The translations under genes were made by a program, and so were the position numbers. 28,104 nt of DNA from Nitrospirae bacterium GWC2_56_14 (GTDB lineage: Bacteria > Nitrospirota > UBA9217). Shown piece after piece: positions 1 to 7,423 of the stretch. Location of the stretch: assembly GCA_001803705.1 (NCBI GenBank), contig MHDY01000229.1, forward strand, positions 10,572-38,675, in the 5' to 3' direction. Below the pieces are notes generated by a model, which was given only the letters and a program-made list of their open reading frames with translations, did no database searches and had not been told where the DNA came from. Positions within the stretch are counted from its first letter, which is position 1. Each line of letters opens with the position of its first letter.

Positions 1-721
1 CCTTGCTCTGGCCGTTCTCGAGCTGTTTGTCGATCCAGGGGATGACCGAGCCGGCAAGCGGTACGCCAAAGAATTCCTTGGGATAGGCATCAGAGCGGAT
101 GTGGTCAGACACCTTGCGGTCGATATCCAGGATCGCACCAGCCGGGTCGTCCAACAGACTCTTCACGTTGCCGTGAATCGAGCCCATCTGCTTGATAAGC
201 TCGCGCATATTGTTCGCGCCGGCGCCCGAAGCCGCCTGGTAGGTCATGGCGCTCATCCATTCTACGAGTCCGCGTTCGTACAATCCGCCCAAGGCCATGA
301 GCATGAGCGACACGGTGCAGTTTCCGCCGATGTAATTTTTGATACCCTTTGCCATGCCGTCCCTGATTACATTGATGTTGACCGGGTCAAGGATGATGAT
401 GGCGTCCTTCTCCATGCGCAGCGACGACGCCGCATCGATCCAAAAGCCCTTCCAACCAGCAGCACGCAGTTTAGGATAGATCTCGTTCGTATAGTCGCCG
501 CCCTGGCAGGAAACGATGGCTTCCATCGCCTTTAAGTCGTCAATGTTCTTGGCATCCTTGAGCGCAGGCACATCCTTGCCGACACTCGGCCCCTTGCCGC
601 CCACGTTCGAGGTGGTGAAGAACACCGGGTCGATCAGAGTGAAATCCTTTTCCTCGTTCATCCGGCCCATGAGCACCGAGCCCACCATGCCGCGCCAACC
701 GATAAAGCCTACACGCATCAT
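1..721 (-). CDS. asd: Aspartate-semialdehyde dehydrogenase, N-terminal 240 codons (runs off left edge)
   Basis: Asd reduces aspartyl-4-phosphate to aspartate semialdehyde, the branch point to lysine/diaminopimelate, threonine, methionine and isoleucine. The frame stays open from ATG at 721 to the window edge, so the C-terminus is missing. It opens with a nucleotide-binding segment (VGFIGWRGMVGSVLM, about residues 4-18). The catalytic cysteine lies in GGNCTVSLM at residue 135, the position of the E. coli enzyme's nucleophile. The last visible stretch (AGSVIPWIDKQLENGQSK) also matches the E. coli-type subfamily, usually about 370 aa. Two ATGs are adjacent (721 and 718). An AAGGGGA ribosome site about 8 bases upstream fits either. 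It is the last gene of the leu run, 216 bp after leuB, and its leader carries a palindromic repeat. Confidence 0.95.
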   Translation of the reverse strand, partial: MMRVGFIGWRGMVGSVLMGRMNEEKDFTLIDPVFFTTSNVGGKGPSVGKDVPALKDAKNIDDLKAMEAIVSCQGGDYTNEIYPKLRAAGWKGFWIDAASSLRMEKDAIIILDPVNINVIRDGMAKGIKNYIGGNCTVSLMLMALGGLYERGLVEWMSAMTYQAASGAGANNMRELIKQMGSIHGNVKSLLDDPAGAILDIDRKVSDHIRSDAYPKEFFGVPLAGSVIPWIDKQLENGQSK

Positions 722-766
722 TGTTCTATTCCCCTTTGTGGTGTTATTCCAAAATCCGCACAATGA

Positions 767-896
767 ATCTCCACACAGCAAACTGCGTGGTATTTATTTT
801 ATTTAGCCCCTCCCTCGATGGGAGGGGTTGGGGAGGGTGATGCTTCCATCGTACATCACCGTCACCCCCACCTAACCTCCCCATCAAGGGGGAGGG
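767..896. repeat. Palindromic dispersed repeat, copy 1 (asd leader)
   Basis: Two GC-rich arms form an imperfect inverted repeat: about 807-842 (CCCCTCCCTCGATGGGAGGG at its start) and 854-896 (ending CATCAAGGGGGAGGG). Each arm is itself partly self-complementary (CCCTCCC...GGGAGGG). A second copy lies at 2038-2174. Similarity between the copies begins outside the arms, at ATCTCCAxACAGCAAxCTGC, so the repeated unit is about 130 bp. Known bacterial REP/MITE-like elements have this form; no coding capacity is seen. Confidence 0.8.
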
Positions 897-937
897 AACA
901 GTGGCAACACTGGAGTAAAACTGCGGGGTAGTGCAGC

Positions 938-2014
938 TTAAAGTGATCCCGCAACCATATCCCCGACCTCAGTGGTCGAGTATCCCATCTTCCCGGCAGC
1001 CTGGCTCTTCATCTTCTTCATGGTGGCGATCATGGCCGCCTCGATCGACTGCGCAGACTTCGTTTCGCCGAGCGATTCAAGCATCATCATGGCCGCGCCG
1101 ATGGCTGCCATGGGGTTGATCACCTTCTGGCCGGCATACTTCGGTGCGCTGCCGCCCATGGGTTCGAACATGGAAACGCCTTCAGGATTGATGTTCCCGC
1201 CTGACGCCACGCCAAGCCCGCCCTGGATCATGGCGCCGAGGTCCGTGATGATGTCGCCGAACAGATTTTCCGTAACTGCCACGTCGAACCATTCGGGATT
1301 CTTCACGAACCACATGTTTGCGGCGTCAATGTGGTTGTAGTCTCGTTTAAGGTCCGGGTACTGTTTCGCGCCCATCTCCTCAAATGCGCGGTACCACAGG
1401 TCCCCGCAATGGGTGAGCACGTTCCGTTTGTGGATGAGCGTAATCGGCTTTGCAGCGTACTTGGGACTAATGGCATTGCGCTTTCGCTTCAGTTCAAACG
1501 CATATTTCAGGCACCGGTCAACCGATCGCCGGTCGTACACCATGACCTGCGTAGCGATTTCCTCGGACGTTCCCACGCGTGTAGCCCCGCCGTGGCCCGT
1601 GTAAATACCACCCGTGTTCTCGCGGATCACGACGAAATCGATGTCCTCGGGCCCCTTGTCCTTGAGCGGCGTGTCAACATTGGGGTAGAGTTTCACCGGG
1701 CGAAGATTGATGTACTGGTCCAGGGCAAAGCGAATCTTGAGCAGGATCCCCGCTTCCAGGATGCCGGGCTTTACGTCAGGATGCCCGATGGCGCCGAGGA
1801 ACATTGAGTCGAATTTTTTAAACTCGCCTATTGCGCTGTCGGGAAGCGTCTCTCCAGTCTTGAGATACCGCGCGGCGCCGAAGTCGAATTCGGTGAACTC
1901 AAGCTTGAAACCGCCCTTTGAAGCAGCAGCGTTGATGACCTTTACGGCTTCCTTGACGACCTCGGGTCCGGTGCCGTCGCCGGGAAGCAGTGCGATCTTG
2001 TAGGTCTTTGGCAT
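938..2014 (-). CDS. leuB: 3-isopropylmalate dehydrogenase
   Basis: LeuB oxidatively decarboxylates 3-isopropylmalate to 2-ketoisocaproate with NAD+, the third dedicated step of leucine synthesis in the cytoplasm. The 358-aa protein shows the isocitrate/isopropylmalate dehydrogenase fold throughout. It has the N-terminal LLPGDGTGPEVV, a substrate-binding region around RENTGGIYTG, the Lys-containing HKRNVLTHCG, the metal-ligand region VTENLFGDIITDLGAMIQGG, and the NAD-site segment EPMGGSAPKYAGQ. I chose ATG 2014 rather than the longer frame opening at 2053. The family motif begins a few residues later, and a GAGAGGA ribosome site lies 6-7 bases upstream. It lies 429 bp after leuD, the widest gap in the leu run, with a possible promoter element and a palindromic repeat between. 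Confidence 0.95.
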   Translation of the reverse strand: MPKTYKIALLPGDGTGPEVVKEAVKVINAAASKGGFKLEFTEFDFGAARYLKTGETLPDSAIGEFKKFDSMFLGAIGHPDVKPGILEAGILLKIRFALDQYINLRPVKLYPNVDTPLKDKGPEDIDFVVIRENTGGIYTGHGGATRVGTSEEIATQVMVYDRRSVDRCLKYAFELKRKRNAISPKYAAKPITLIHKRNVLTHCGDLWYRAFEEMGAKQYPDLKRDYNHIDAANMWFVKNPEWFDVAVTENLFGDIITDLGAMIQGGLGVASGGNINPEGVSMFEPMGGSAPKYAGQKVINPMAAIGAAMMMLESLGETKSAQSIEAAMIATMKKMKSQAAGKMGYSTTEVGDMVAGSL

Positions 2015-2037
2015 AATAATTCCTCTCAAATAGTAAT

Positions 2038-2174
2038 GATCTCCAAACAGCAAGCTGCTGGGGATCGGTGTATGATTTAGCCCCTCCCTTGATGGGAGGG
2101 GATCAAGGGGAGGGTGAAGTCCCTGGGACTAATGTTCATCACCCCCACCTAACCTCCCCCATCAAGAGGGAGGG
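2038..2174. repeat. Palindromic dispersed repeat, copy 2 (leuB leader)
   Basis: This is the second copy of the element at 767-896, in the same orientation and again just upstream of a minus-strand start codon, here 24 bp before leuB. The left arm begins CCCCTCCCTTGATGGGAGGG (2081-2100), followed by a short extra GATCAAGGGGAGGG. The right arm runs from about 2138 to 2174 (CATCACCCCCACCTAACC at its start). The outer block ATCTCCAAACAGCAAGCTGC is also shared with copy 1. Confidence 0.8.
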
Positions 2175-2443
2175 ACCTTTATGGTTCACCTGCAACCAAG
2201 CTACAGGGAATTATAAATTTACAATTTAGTACTTTTTCTCGCGCTGCAGTTGTTCGTCCGCATCTCGCTGCAGTTGTCGTCACCGGGGGAACAGTCTAAT
2301 CCGCAGGAAGGCTGGGATGGCCCGTTGGATGAGGAATATGACGAATCGAGGTTTCGGCTGTAATACACGCAGGGATCACACAAGGAGCCGGTTTGCTGTT
2401 TGTTTGCCGTAAGCGCCTGCACCAGTTTGAAACACGCGGTCAA
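2175..2443. other. Gene-free spacer between leuD and leuB
   Basis: No credible gene is seen. A 74-codon minus-strand frame opens with TTG directly after the leuD stop, but it has no clear ribosome site and reads as low-complexity residues. The spacer holds a 12-bp direct repeat, CGCTGCAGTTGT, at 2242-2253 and 2266-2277, and an AT-rich patch at 2208-2232. Confidence 0.6.
2210..2215 (-). promoter_or_regulatory. Possible -10 element for leuB
   Basis: TATAAT on the minus strand sits in an AT-rich patch about 195 bp upstream of the leuB start. No good -35 hexamer is seen at 16-18 bp spacing, so the call rests on the -10 alone and on leuB being set apart from leuD. Confidence 0.3.
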
Positions 2444-2941
2444 TTACAAGCCTGCCTTCTTTTTCGTGTATGCCATAAGGCCACCTGCCGTGATCAATTC
2501 CTGCATAAAGGGAGGCACGGGCGTCGCCTGGAAGGTCTTGTTCGAGGTAAGGTTCCTGATCACGCCGTTGCCCGCATCCACTTCGATCTGGTCGCCTTCC
2601 TTGATGCCGTCCACCGCTTCCGAGCTCTCGAAGATCGGCAACCCCATGTTGAAGCAGTTGCGGTAGAAGATCCGGGCAAAGCTCTTGGCGATCACGCAGG
2701 ATACGCCGGCTGCCTTGATCGCGATGGGCGCATGCTCGCGCGACGACCCGCATCCGAAGTTCTTGTCGGCAACAATGATATCGCCTGCCTTCATCTTCTT
2801 CATGAAGTCGGGGTTCGTGGAGTCCTCCATGCAGTGCTTTGCCAGCTCTTTCGGGTCCGACGTGTTCAGATAGCGCGCAGGAACGATCGCATCCGTATCT
2901 ACATCTGCCCCGAATTTCCATGCATTGCCGTTGAATTTCAT
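2444..2941 (-). CDS. leuD: 3-isopropylmalate dehydratase small subunit
   Basis: LeuD is the swivel-domain subunit of isopropylmalate isomerase. It pairs with LeuC to interconvert 2- and 3-isopropylmalate. At 165 aa it is the short form usual with the archaeal/delta-type LeuC, shorter than the roughly 200-aa E. coli subunit. It opens KFGADVDTDAIVPARYLNT, and GCGSSREHAPIAIKAAG (about residues 63-79) is the active-site serine/arginine loop. The ATG at 2941 has an AAGAGG site about 6 bases upstream. It follows leuC after 83 bp that contain an inverted repeat. Confidence 0.95.
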   Translation of the reverse strand: MKFNGNAWKFGADVDTDAIVPARYLNTSDPKELAKHCMEDSTNPDFMKKMKAGDIIVADKNFGCGSSREHAPIAIKAAGVSCVIAKSFARIFYRNCFNMGLPIFESSEAVDGIKEGDQIEVDAGNGVIRNLTSNKTFQATPVPPFMQELITAGGLMAYTKKKAGL

Positions 2942-2955
2942 TGAAAACCTCTTTC

Positions 2956-3015
2956 ACCACAGAGATCACGGAGAAAAGCTCCAGATTATTTGGTTCTCTC
3001 TGAGTCCTCTGTGGT
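2956..3015. repeat. Imperfect inverted repeat between leuC and leuD
   Basis: The arms ACCACAGAGATCACGGAGAA (from 2956) and TTCTCTCTGAGTCCTCTGTG plus GT (2994-3015) are imperfect reverse complements. CCACAGAG-type palindromes of this kind are, as I recall, common dispersed intergenic repeats. In the mRNA it would form a hairpin between leuC and leuD without a terminating T-run. Confidence 0.65.
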
Positions 3016-3024
3016 TGCCTTTTA

Positions 3025-4284
3025 TTATTTCAGCTCTTCCGGTCTTCCTATCCTGCCGAGCACGGCCGATGCCGCTGCTATGGCCGGATTGGAAAGATAC
3101 ACTTCGCTCTTGGGGGAGCCCATCCTGCCGACAAAATTACGGTTGGTCGTGGCAATAGCGCGCTCGCCGGCTGCGAGAATGCCCATGTGACCGCCGAGGC
3201 AGGGTCCGCAGGTCGGCGTGCTGAAGGCTGCTCCCGAATCGATGAAGATGTCCACCAGGCCTTCTTTAATGCATTGTTTGTAGATCGCCTGGGTGGCCGG
3301 GATCACGATCATGCGCACGTAGGGATGCACCTTGTGGCCTTTGATGACCTTTGCCGCCTCGCGCATATCCTCTATCCTGCCGTTGGTGCAGGAACCGACC
3401 ACGGACTGGTCGATATTGATGGAACCCAACTGGCTCACGGGCTTCACGTTCTCGGGAAGGTGCGGGCAGGCGATCTGCGGCTCCATGCCGGTGAGGTCGT
3501 ACTCGCGCACGTCGATGTAATTCGCCTTTTTGTCGCTCTTGTAGAACTTGTACTTGCGCTTCGCACGCTTCGACACATATTTCTCGGTGATCTCGTCAGG
3601 CTCGATGATGCCGTTCTTGCCGCCCGCTTCGATCGCCATGTTGCAGATGGTCAGGCGTCCCGCCATGGGAAGCTTTTTGATCACTTCGCCGGTGAACTCC
3701 ATGGCACGGTAGAGCGCTCCATCCACGCCGATGTCGCCGATGGTGTGCAGGATGATGTCCTTGCCGCTGACCCACTTGCCGAGTTTGCCTTTATAGATGA
3801 ACTTCATGCTCTCAGGGACCTTGAACCAGGCCTCGCCCGTGATCATGGCCGCGGCGACATCGGTGCTGCCCACGCCGGTCGAGAAAGCTCCCAGGCCGCC
3901 GTAGGTGCAGGTGTGGCTGTCAGCGCCGATTACCACGTCTCCGGGCACCACGATCCCCTGTTCGGGCAGGAGCGCGTGTTCCACTCCCATCTTGCCGACC
4001 TCGAAGTACAGGGAGAGGTCATGCTCGCGCGAGAATTGGCGGAGCATGTTGCACTGCTCTGCCGATGCGATGTCCTTGTTCGGCGCAAAGTGGTCGGGGA
4101 TCAGCGCGATCCGGTCGGAATTGAACACCTTCTTCGCGTTGGCGCCCCGGAATTCCTTGATCGAGATCGGCGCGGTGATGTCATTCGCCAGCACCAGGTC
4201 GAGTTTCGCGTTGATCAATTCTCCCGGCTTCACTTCTTTTTTCCCGCAATGAGCGGCCAGTATTTTTTCAGTAATGGTCATCAT
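3025..4284 (-). CDS. leuC: 3-isopropylmalate dehydratase large subunit
   Basis: LeuC is the [4Fe-4S] aconitase-family subunit that works with LeuD. At about 419 aa it belongs to the shorter archaeal/delta-type class rather than the roughly 465-aa E. coli type. It opens MTITEKILAAHCGKKEVKPG and carries the substrate-loop segment GADSHTCTYGGLGAFSTGVG. The three cluster cysteines are visible as VVGSCTNGRIEDM and TPTCGPCLGGHMG. The start is uncertain: tandem ATGs at 4284 and 4281 give the family-like N-terminus but have a poor ribosome site. A TTG at 4300-4302, with AGAGGG only three bases away, would add six or seven residues. The gene lies 34 bp after leuA. Confidence 0.95.
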   Translation of the reverse strand: MMTITEKILAAHCGKKEVKPGELINAKLDLVLANDITAPISIKEFRGANAKKVFNSDRIALIPDHFAPNKDIASAEQCNMLRQFSREHDLSLYFEVGKMGVEHALLPEQGIVVPGDVVIGADSHTCTYGGLGAFSTGVGSTDVAAAMITGEAWFKVPESMKFIYKGKLGKWVSGKDIILHTIGDIGVDGALYRAMEFTGEVIKKLPMAGRLTICNMAIEAGGKNGIIEPDEITEKYVSKRAKRKYKFYKSDKKANYIDVREYDLTGMEPQIACPHLPENVKPVSQLGSINIDQSVVGSCTNGRIEDMREAAKVIKGHKVHPYVRMIVIPATQAIYKQCIKEGLVDIFIDSGAAFSTPTCGPCLGGHMGILAAGERAIATTNRNFVGRMGSPKSEVYLSNPAIAAASAVLGRIGRPEELK

Positions 4285-4318
4285 AGTCTGGTGAATATAC
4301 AATATCCCTCTGTCAGAT

Positions 4319-5848
4319 TCAACTATTTTTTGGCCTGCCTTTTTTCCAGTACTCCAGCTTGTTCAGGGCGTTCACATAGGCCTTGGCGCTCGCCACAATG
4401 ATGTCCGTGTCCGCACCGTGGCCCGTGACCTTCTTGCCGCCTTCTTCCACCTTTACCGTCACCTCACCGAGCGCATCCGTGCCGCCCGTGATGCCCTTGA
4501 CGAGATAGGCATCAAGCTTGCTTTGTGTTTTCGTCATGGCCGCGATGGTGCGGTACACGGCGTCGACGGGGCCGTCCCCCTGTCCGGTCTGCTTGACCTG
4601 CTTCCCGTCCACCACCAGCTCCACCGTGGCAGTCGGCGTCACCCCGGTCCCGCTCTCTGCGCGGAGATGGTTCAGCACATACACTTCCTGGATCTGCTGC
4701 ATTTCGTCGGACACGATAGCTTCGAGGTCCTCGTCAAAGACCTCTTTTTTCTGATCAGCCAGCCGTTTGAATCGGTCGAATGCCTTGTTCAGGTCTTCGT
4801 CGGAGAGCTCATACCCGATCTGCTTCAGCCGGTCGCGGAAGGCATGTCTGCCGGAATGTTTTCCCATGACCAGATTGGTCTTCATGAGGCCAACGGACTC
4901 GGGTGTCATGATCTCGTAGGTGGAGCGCTCCTTGAGCAGGCCGTCCTGATGGATGCCCGATTCGTGCGCAAAGGCGTTGGCCCCCACAATGGCCTTGTTC
5001 GGCTGGACCGGAATGCCCGTGATCTTGGTCACCAGGCGGCTCGAACGGGTGATCTCCTCGGTCCGAACGGCGGTGTCCGCGTTGAAGTAGGCCTTCCTCG
5101 TACGGAGCGCCATGACCAGTTCTTCCATGGAGCAGTTCCCGGCGCGCTCGCCGATGCCGTTGATCGTACACTCCACCTGTCCGGCGCCGTTGCGGATGGC
5201 GGCGAGTGCGTTCGCCACAGCAAGCCCCAGGTCGTTATGACAGTGGACCGAGATAATTGCCTTGTCGATGTTTTTGACCTTTTCCCGGACGACCCTGATG
5301 AGATCGCCGAACTCGTCGGGCATGGCATAGCCCACGGTATCGGGGATGTTCACCGTCGTGGCTCCGGCCTCGATCACCGCCTCCACCACCTCGCAAAGGT
5401 AGGGAATCTCGGTGCGCGTGGCATCCATGGGGGAAAACTCCACATCGTCCACATAGGAGCGCGCAAGCTTCACCGCTTCCACCGACCGTTTGAGCGCTTC
5501 TTCGCGCGAGATCCGGTACTGGTGCTTTAAGTGGATATCGGACGTCGAGTGGAACGTATGGATGCGGCGCCGCGGCGCGTCCTTGAGCGCCTCCCAGGCG
5601 CGATCGATGTCTTCCTTGCGCGCACGGGCGAGGCTGCAGATCACCGGTCCTTCGACCTCGGCGCCGATCCGCTTGATGGCCTCGAAGTCGCCGGGCGAGC
5701 TGATGGCGAACCCCGCTTCGATGATGTCCACCCCGAGCCGGGCAAGCTGCTTTGCCAGGGTTATCTTTTCTTCAACGTTCATGCTCGCGCCCGGGGACTG
5801 CTCCCCGTCGCGAAGCGTTGTATCGAATATTTTTATTCTGGTATCCAT
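4319..5848 (-). CDS. leuA: 2-isopropylmalate synthase
   Basis: LeuA condenses acetyl-CoA with 2-ketoisovalerate, the committed and usually leucine-inhibited step. The 509-aa protein has an N-terminal HMGL-like TIM barrel (FDTTLRDGEQSPG near residue 7; metal ligands in SVHCHNDLGLAVANA; NGIGERAGNCSMEE). A C-terminal regulatory domain follows (about 380-500, with GTDALGEVTVKVEEGGKKV), so allosteric leucine control is likely retained. ATG 5848 is chosen over the frame start at 5887 because the family motif begins six residues later and GAGGAG lies immediately upstream. The longer start would read through a perfect palindrome. It is the first leu gene after a terminator-like hairpin behind pssA. 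Confidence 0.96.
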   Translation of the reverse strand: MDTRIKIFDTTLRDGEQSPGASMNVEEKITLAKQLARLGVDIIEAGFAISSPGDFEAIKRIGAEVEGPVICSLARARKEDIDRAWEALKDAPRRRIHTFHSTSDIHLKHQYRISREEALKRSVEAVKLARSYVDDVEFSPMDATRTEIPYLCEVVEAVIEAGATTVNIPDTVGYAMPDEFGDLIRVVREKVKNIDKAIISVHCHNDLGLAVANALAAIRNGAGQVECTINGIGERAGNCSMEELVMALRTRKAYFNADTAVRTEEITRSSRLVTKITGIPVQPNKAIVGANAFAHESGIHQDGLLKERSTYEIMTPESVGLMKTNLVMGKHSGRHAFRDRLKQIGYELSDEDLNKAFDRFKRLADQKKEVFDEDLEAIVSDEMQQIQEVYVLNHLRAESGTGVTPTATVELVVDGKQVKQTGQGDGPVDAVYRTIAAMTKTQSKLDAYLVKGITGGTDALGEVTVKVEEGGKKVTGHGADTDIIVASAKAYVNALNKLEYWKKGRPKNS

Positions 5849-5861
5849 AAGCTCCTCAACG

Positions 5862-5889
5862 TCGTGCCCCGGCTGCAGCCGGGGCACGA
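5862..5889. promoter_or_regulatory. 28-bp perfect palindrome in leuA leader
   Basis: TCGTGCCCCGGCTG and CAGCCGGGGCACGA abut at a CTGCAG centre, giving 14-bp arms with no mismatch. It ends 13 bp from the leuA start codon, just before the ribosome site. It could be an operator, an mRNA hairpin that affects leuA translation, or a copy of a repeat. The sequence alone does not say which. Confidence 0.6.
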
Positions 5890-5905
5890 TGCAGACATCA
5901 CGTTC

Positions 5906-5943
5906 ATAAACAGAAAAGAGAGATCTGCATATGCGGATCTCTC
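5906..5943 (-). terminator. Terminator or attenuator between pssA and leuA
   Basis: On the minus strand GAGAGATC and GATCTCTC (5936-5943 and 5918-5925 respectively) form an 8-bp stem. The centre is a further GCATATGC palindrome, and TTTTCTGTTT follows. It lies about 42 nt past the pssA stop and 70 nt before leuA. It may end the ilv/psd/pssA message or act as a conditional stop ahead of leuA. I saw no leucine-rich leader peptide and no T-box consensus. Confidence 0.6.
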
Positions 5944-5984
5944 AGCCCACTCACCGTCGTAACCGCTCGTGCGATCAGGAGAGA

Positions 5985-6737
5985 CTAAGCAGCGGCATCC
6001 TTCGGTTTCCTCCGGAGCAGACCAAACAGCGCTTCAACCAGGCCCAGCCCCACATAAAACATGGAGACCAGGAACAGGACGAGCGACGGATGATAGGCGA
6101 CGACCGCAAGAAACGCCGCAATGCCCACCAGGATCCCGAAGGGCCGCCGCTCCCTTAAATTGGCCTCTTTAAGGCTGTGGTAGGTGATATTGCTCACCAT
6201 GAGCGCAGCCAGCAGGAAGGTCAGGCCCAGCACCCAGTAATCCTTGCCCACCATGTCAGCCAGCGATGCAAGCCGCAGATGCCCCAGGATCTGGAGTAAT
6301 TCGTCGTAGGCAAGCACGGTCGTGGCGATGACCAGCGCCGCGGCAGGCGTCGGGAGCCCGGTAAAATGTTTTTTCTCGGCGCCGCCCATCTGTACGTTGA
6401 ACCGTGCCAGCCTGAGCGCAGCACAGGCGACCAGAAAGAACGAGCCGAGCCAGCCGGCCTTCCCAAAGGACGACAGCGTCCACGTATAGACCAGGATGCC
6501 CGGAGCAACGCCGAAGGAGATCACGTCCGACAGGGAGTCGATCTCGATGCCGAACCGCGTCGCCGTATGCGTCAGCCGCGCGACCCAACCGTCCAGCACG
6601 TCAAAGACCGACGCGATCATGATCGCCCACGCCGCGCGTTCGTAGTCGGAATTAAGCGATGCCACGATGGCGTAAAAACCGAAGAACATGCTCAGGAGCG
6701 TGATCAGGTTGGGAAGGATATAGATCCCTTTTCTCAT
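5985..6737 (-). CDS. pssA: CDP-diacylglycerol--serine O-phosphatidyltransferase
   Basis: PssA makes phosphatidylserine from CDP-diacylglycerol and serine at the inner membrane. The 250-aa protein is hydrophobic with several membrane segments. It carries the complete CDP-alcohol phosphotransferase signature DxxDGxxARx8GxxxDxxxD, read as DVLDGWVARLTHTATRFG then IEIDSLSD (residues 46-71). The start at 6737 overlaps the psd stop by four bases (ATGA), so translation is probably coupled. A longer frame open to 6896 runs antiparallel-free inside psd and is not used. The product is the substrate of Psd, encoded immediately upstream. Confidence 0.95.
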   Translation of the reverse strand: MRKGIYILPNLITLLSMFFGFYAIVASLNSDYERAAWAIMIASVFDVLDGWVARLTHTATRFGIEIDSLSDVISFGVAPGILVYTWTLSSFGKAGWLGSFFLVACAALRLARFNVQMGGAEKKHFTGLPTPAAALVIATTVLAYDELLQILGHLRLASLADMVGKDYWVLGLTFLLAALMVSNITYHSLKEANLRERRPFGILVGIAAFLAVVAYHPSLVLFLVSMFYVGLGLVEALFGLLRRKPKDAAA

Positions 6738-7378
6738 TTCAGCACCCCGATAATGTCCCGCACGCCCTTGATGCGATCGCCGACCTTGACCTTCAGCTCG
6801 GTGTCCTTGGGGAGGAAAAGATCCACCCGTGAACCGAAGCGGATCAGACCATACCGTTCGCCGGGCGTCAGCACGTCGCCCGGCTTTGCATAGCAAACGA
6901 TACGGCGGGCAATGAGCCCGGCGATCTGCTTGACCAGGATCTTGCGTTTTCCGTTCACGATGACCATGCTGGTCTGCTCGTTATCCAGCGAGGCCTTGTC
7001 CACCGAGGCCACATGGAACTTGCCGGGGTTGTACTTCACCCTTTCCACGGTGCCGCCCACCGGCGCCCGGTTCACGTGGACATTGAAAACGGACAGGAAG
7101 ATGCTGACCTGCTTCACGTCCTGCTTCAGGTAGTCAGGCTCGTAGACGTCCTTGATCACGATCACCCTGCCGTCGGCAGGAGAGACCACAAGGTCCGCCC
7201 CTTTCGGGAGAAGCCGTTCGGGGTCGCGAAAAAAGAACAGGACAAAGACGGTCAGCGCCAGCGACACATATGCTGTATTTTTCCAGCCGAAGGCAAACAG
7301 CAGTGCCGTAACGATCGCCAGCGGGATGATGAACGGCCATCCTTCGGAGGCGACGGGTATGCCATAGTTTTTCATCAT
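6734..7378 (-). CDS. psd: Phosphatidylserine decarboxylase proenzyme
   Basis: Psd converts phosphatidylserine to phosphatidylethanolamine. The 214-aa protein is the short class typical of many non-enteric bacteria. Two hydrophobic segments (about residues 14-30 and 34-50) precede the catalytic region. VSPADGRV (65-72) and FNVHVNRAPVGGTVE (98-112) are conserved blocks. The self-cleavage site that creates the pyruvoyl cofactor is the Gly-Ser pair in RFGSRVDLFLP, about residues 182-183. ATG 7378 (tandem with 7375) has AGGAG about 13 bases upstream. Psd follows ilvC by 45 bp that contain two CTCCTGACT direct repeats (7392-7400, 7406-7414). Confidence 0.95.
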   Translation of the reverse strand: MMKNYGIPVASEGWPFIIPLAIVTALLFAFGWKNTAYVSLALTVFVLFFFRDPERLLPKGADLVVSPADGRVIVIKDVYEPDYLKQDVKQVSIFLSVFNVHVNRAPVGGTVERVKYNPGKFHVASVDKASLDNEQTSMVIVNGKRKILVKQIAGLIARRIVCYAKPGDVLTPGERYGLIRFGSRVDLFLPKDTELKVKVGDRIKGVRDIIGVLK

Positions 7379-7423
7379 GCGGTATGTTTCTCTCCTGACT
7401 ACTGGCTCCTGACTCCTGATTTC

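Noticed and set aside
2219..2443. 74-codon minus-strand frame directly after leuD
   Set aside because: TTG start abutting the leuD stop with no ribosome site; Ser/Cys/Asn-rich low-complexity product.
3187..4401. 404-codon plus-strand frame opposite leuC
   Set aside because: Antisense shadow of leuC with its typical H/D/R-rich composition.
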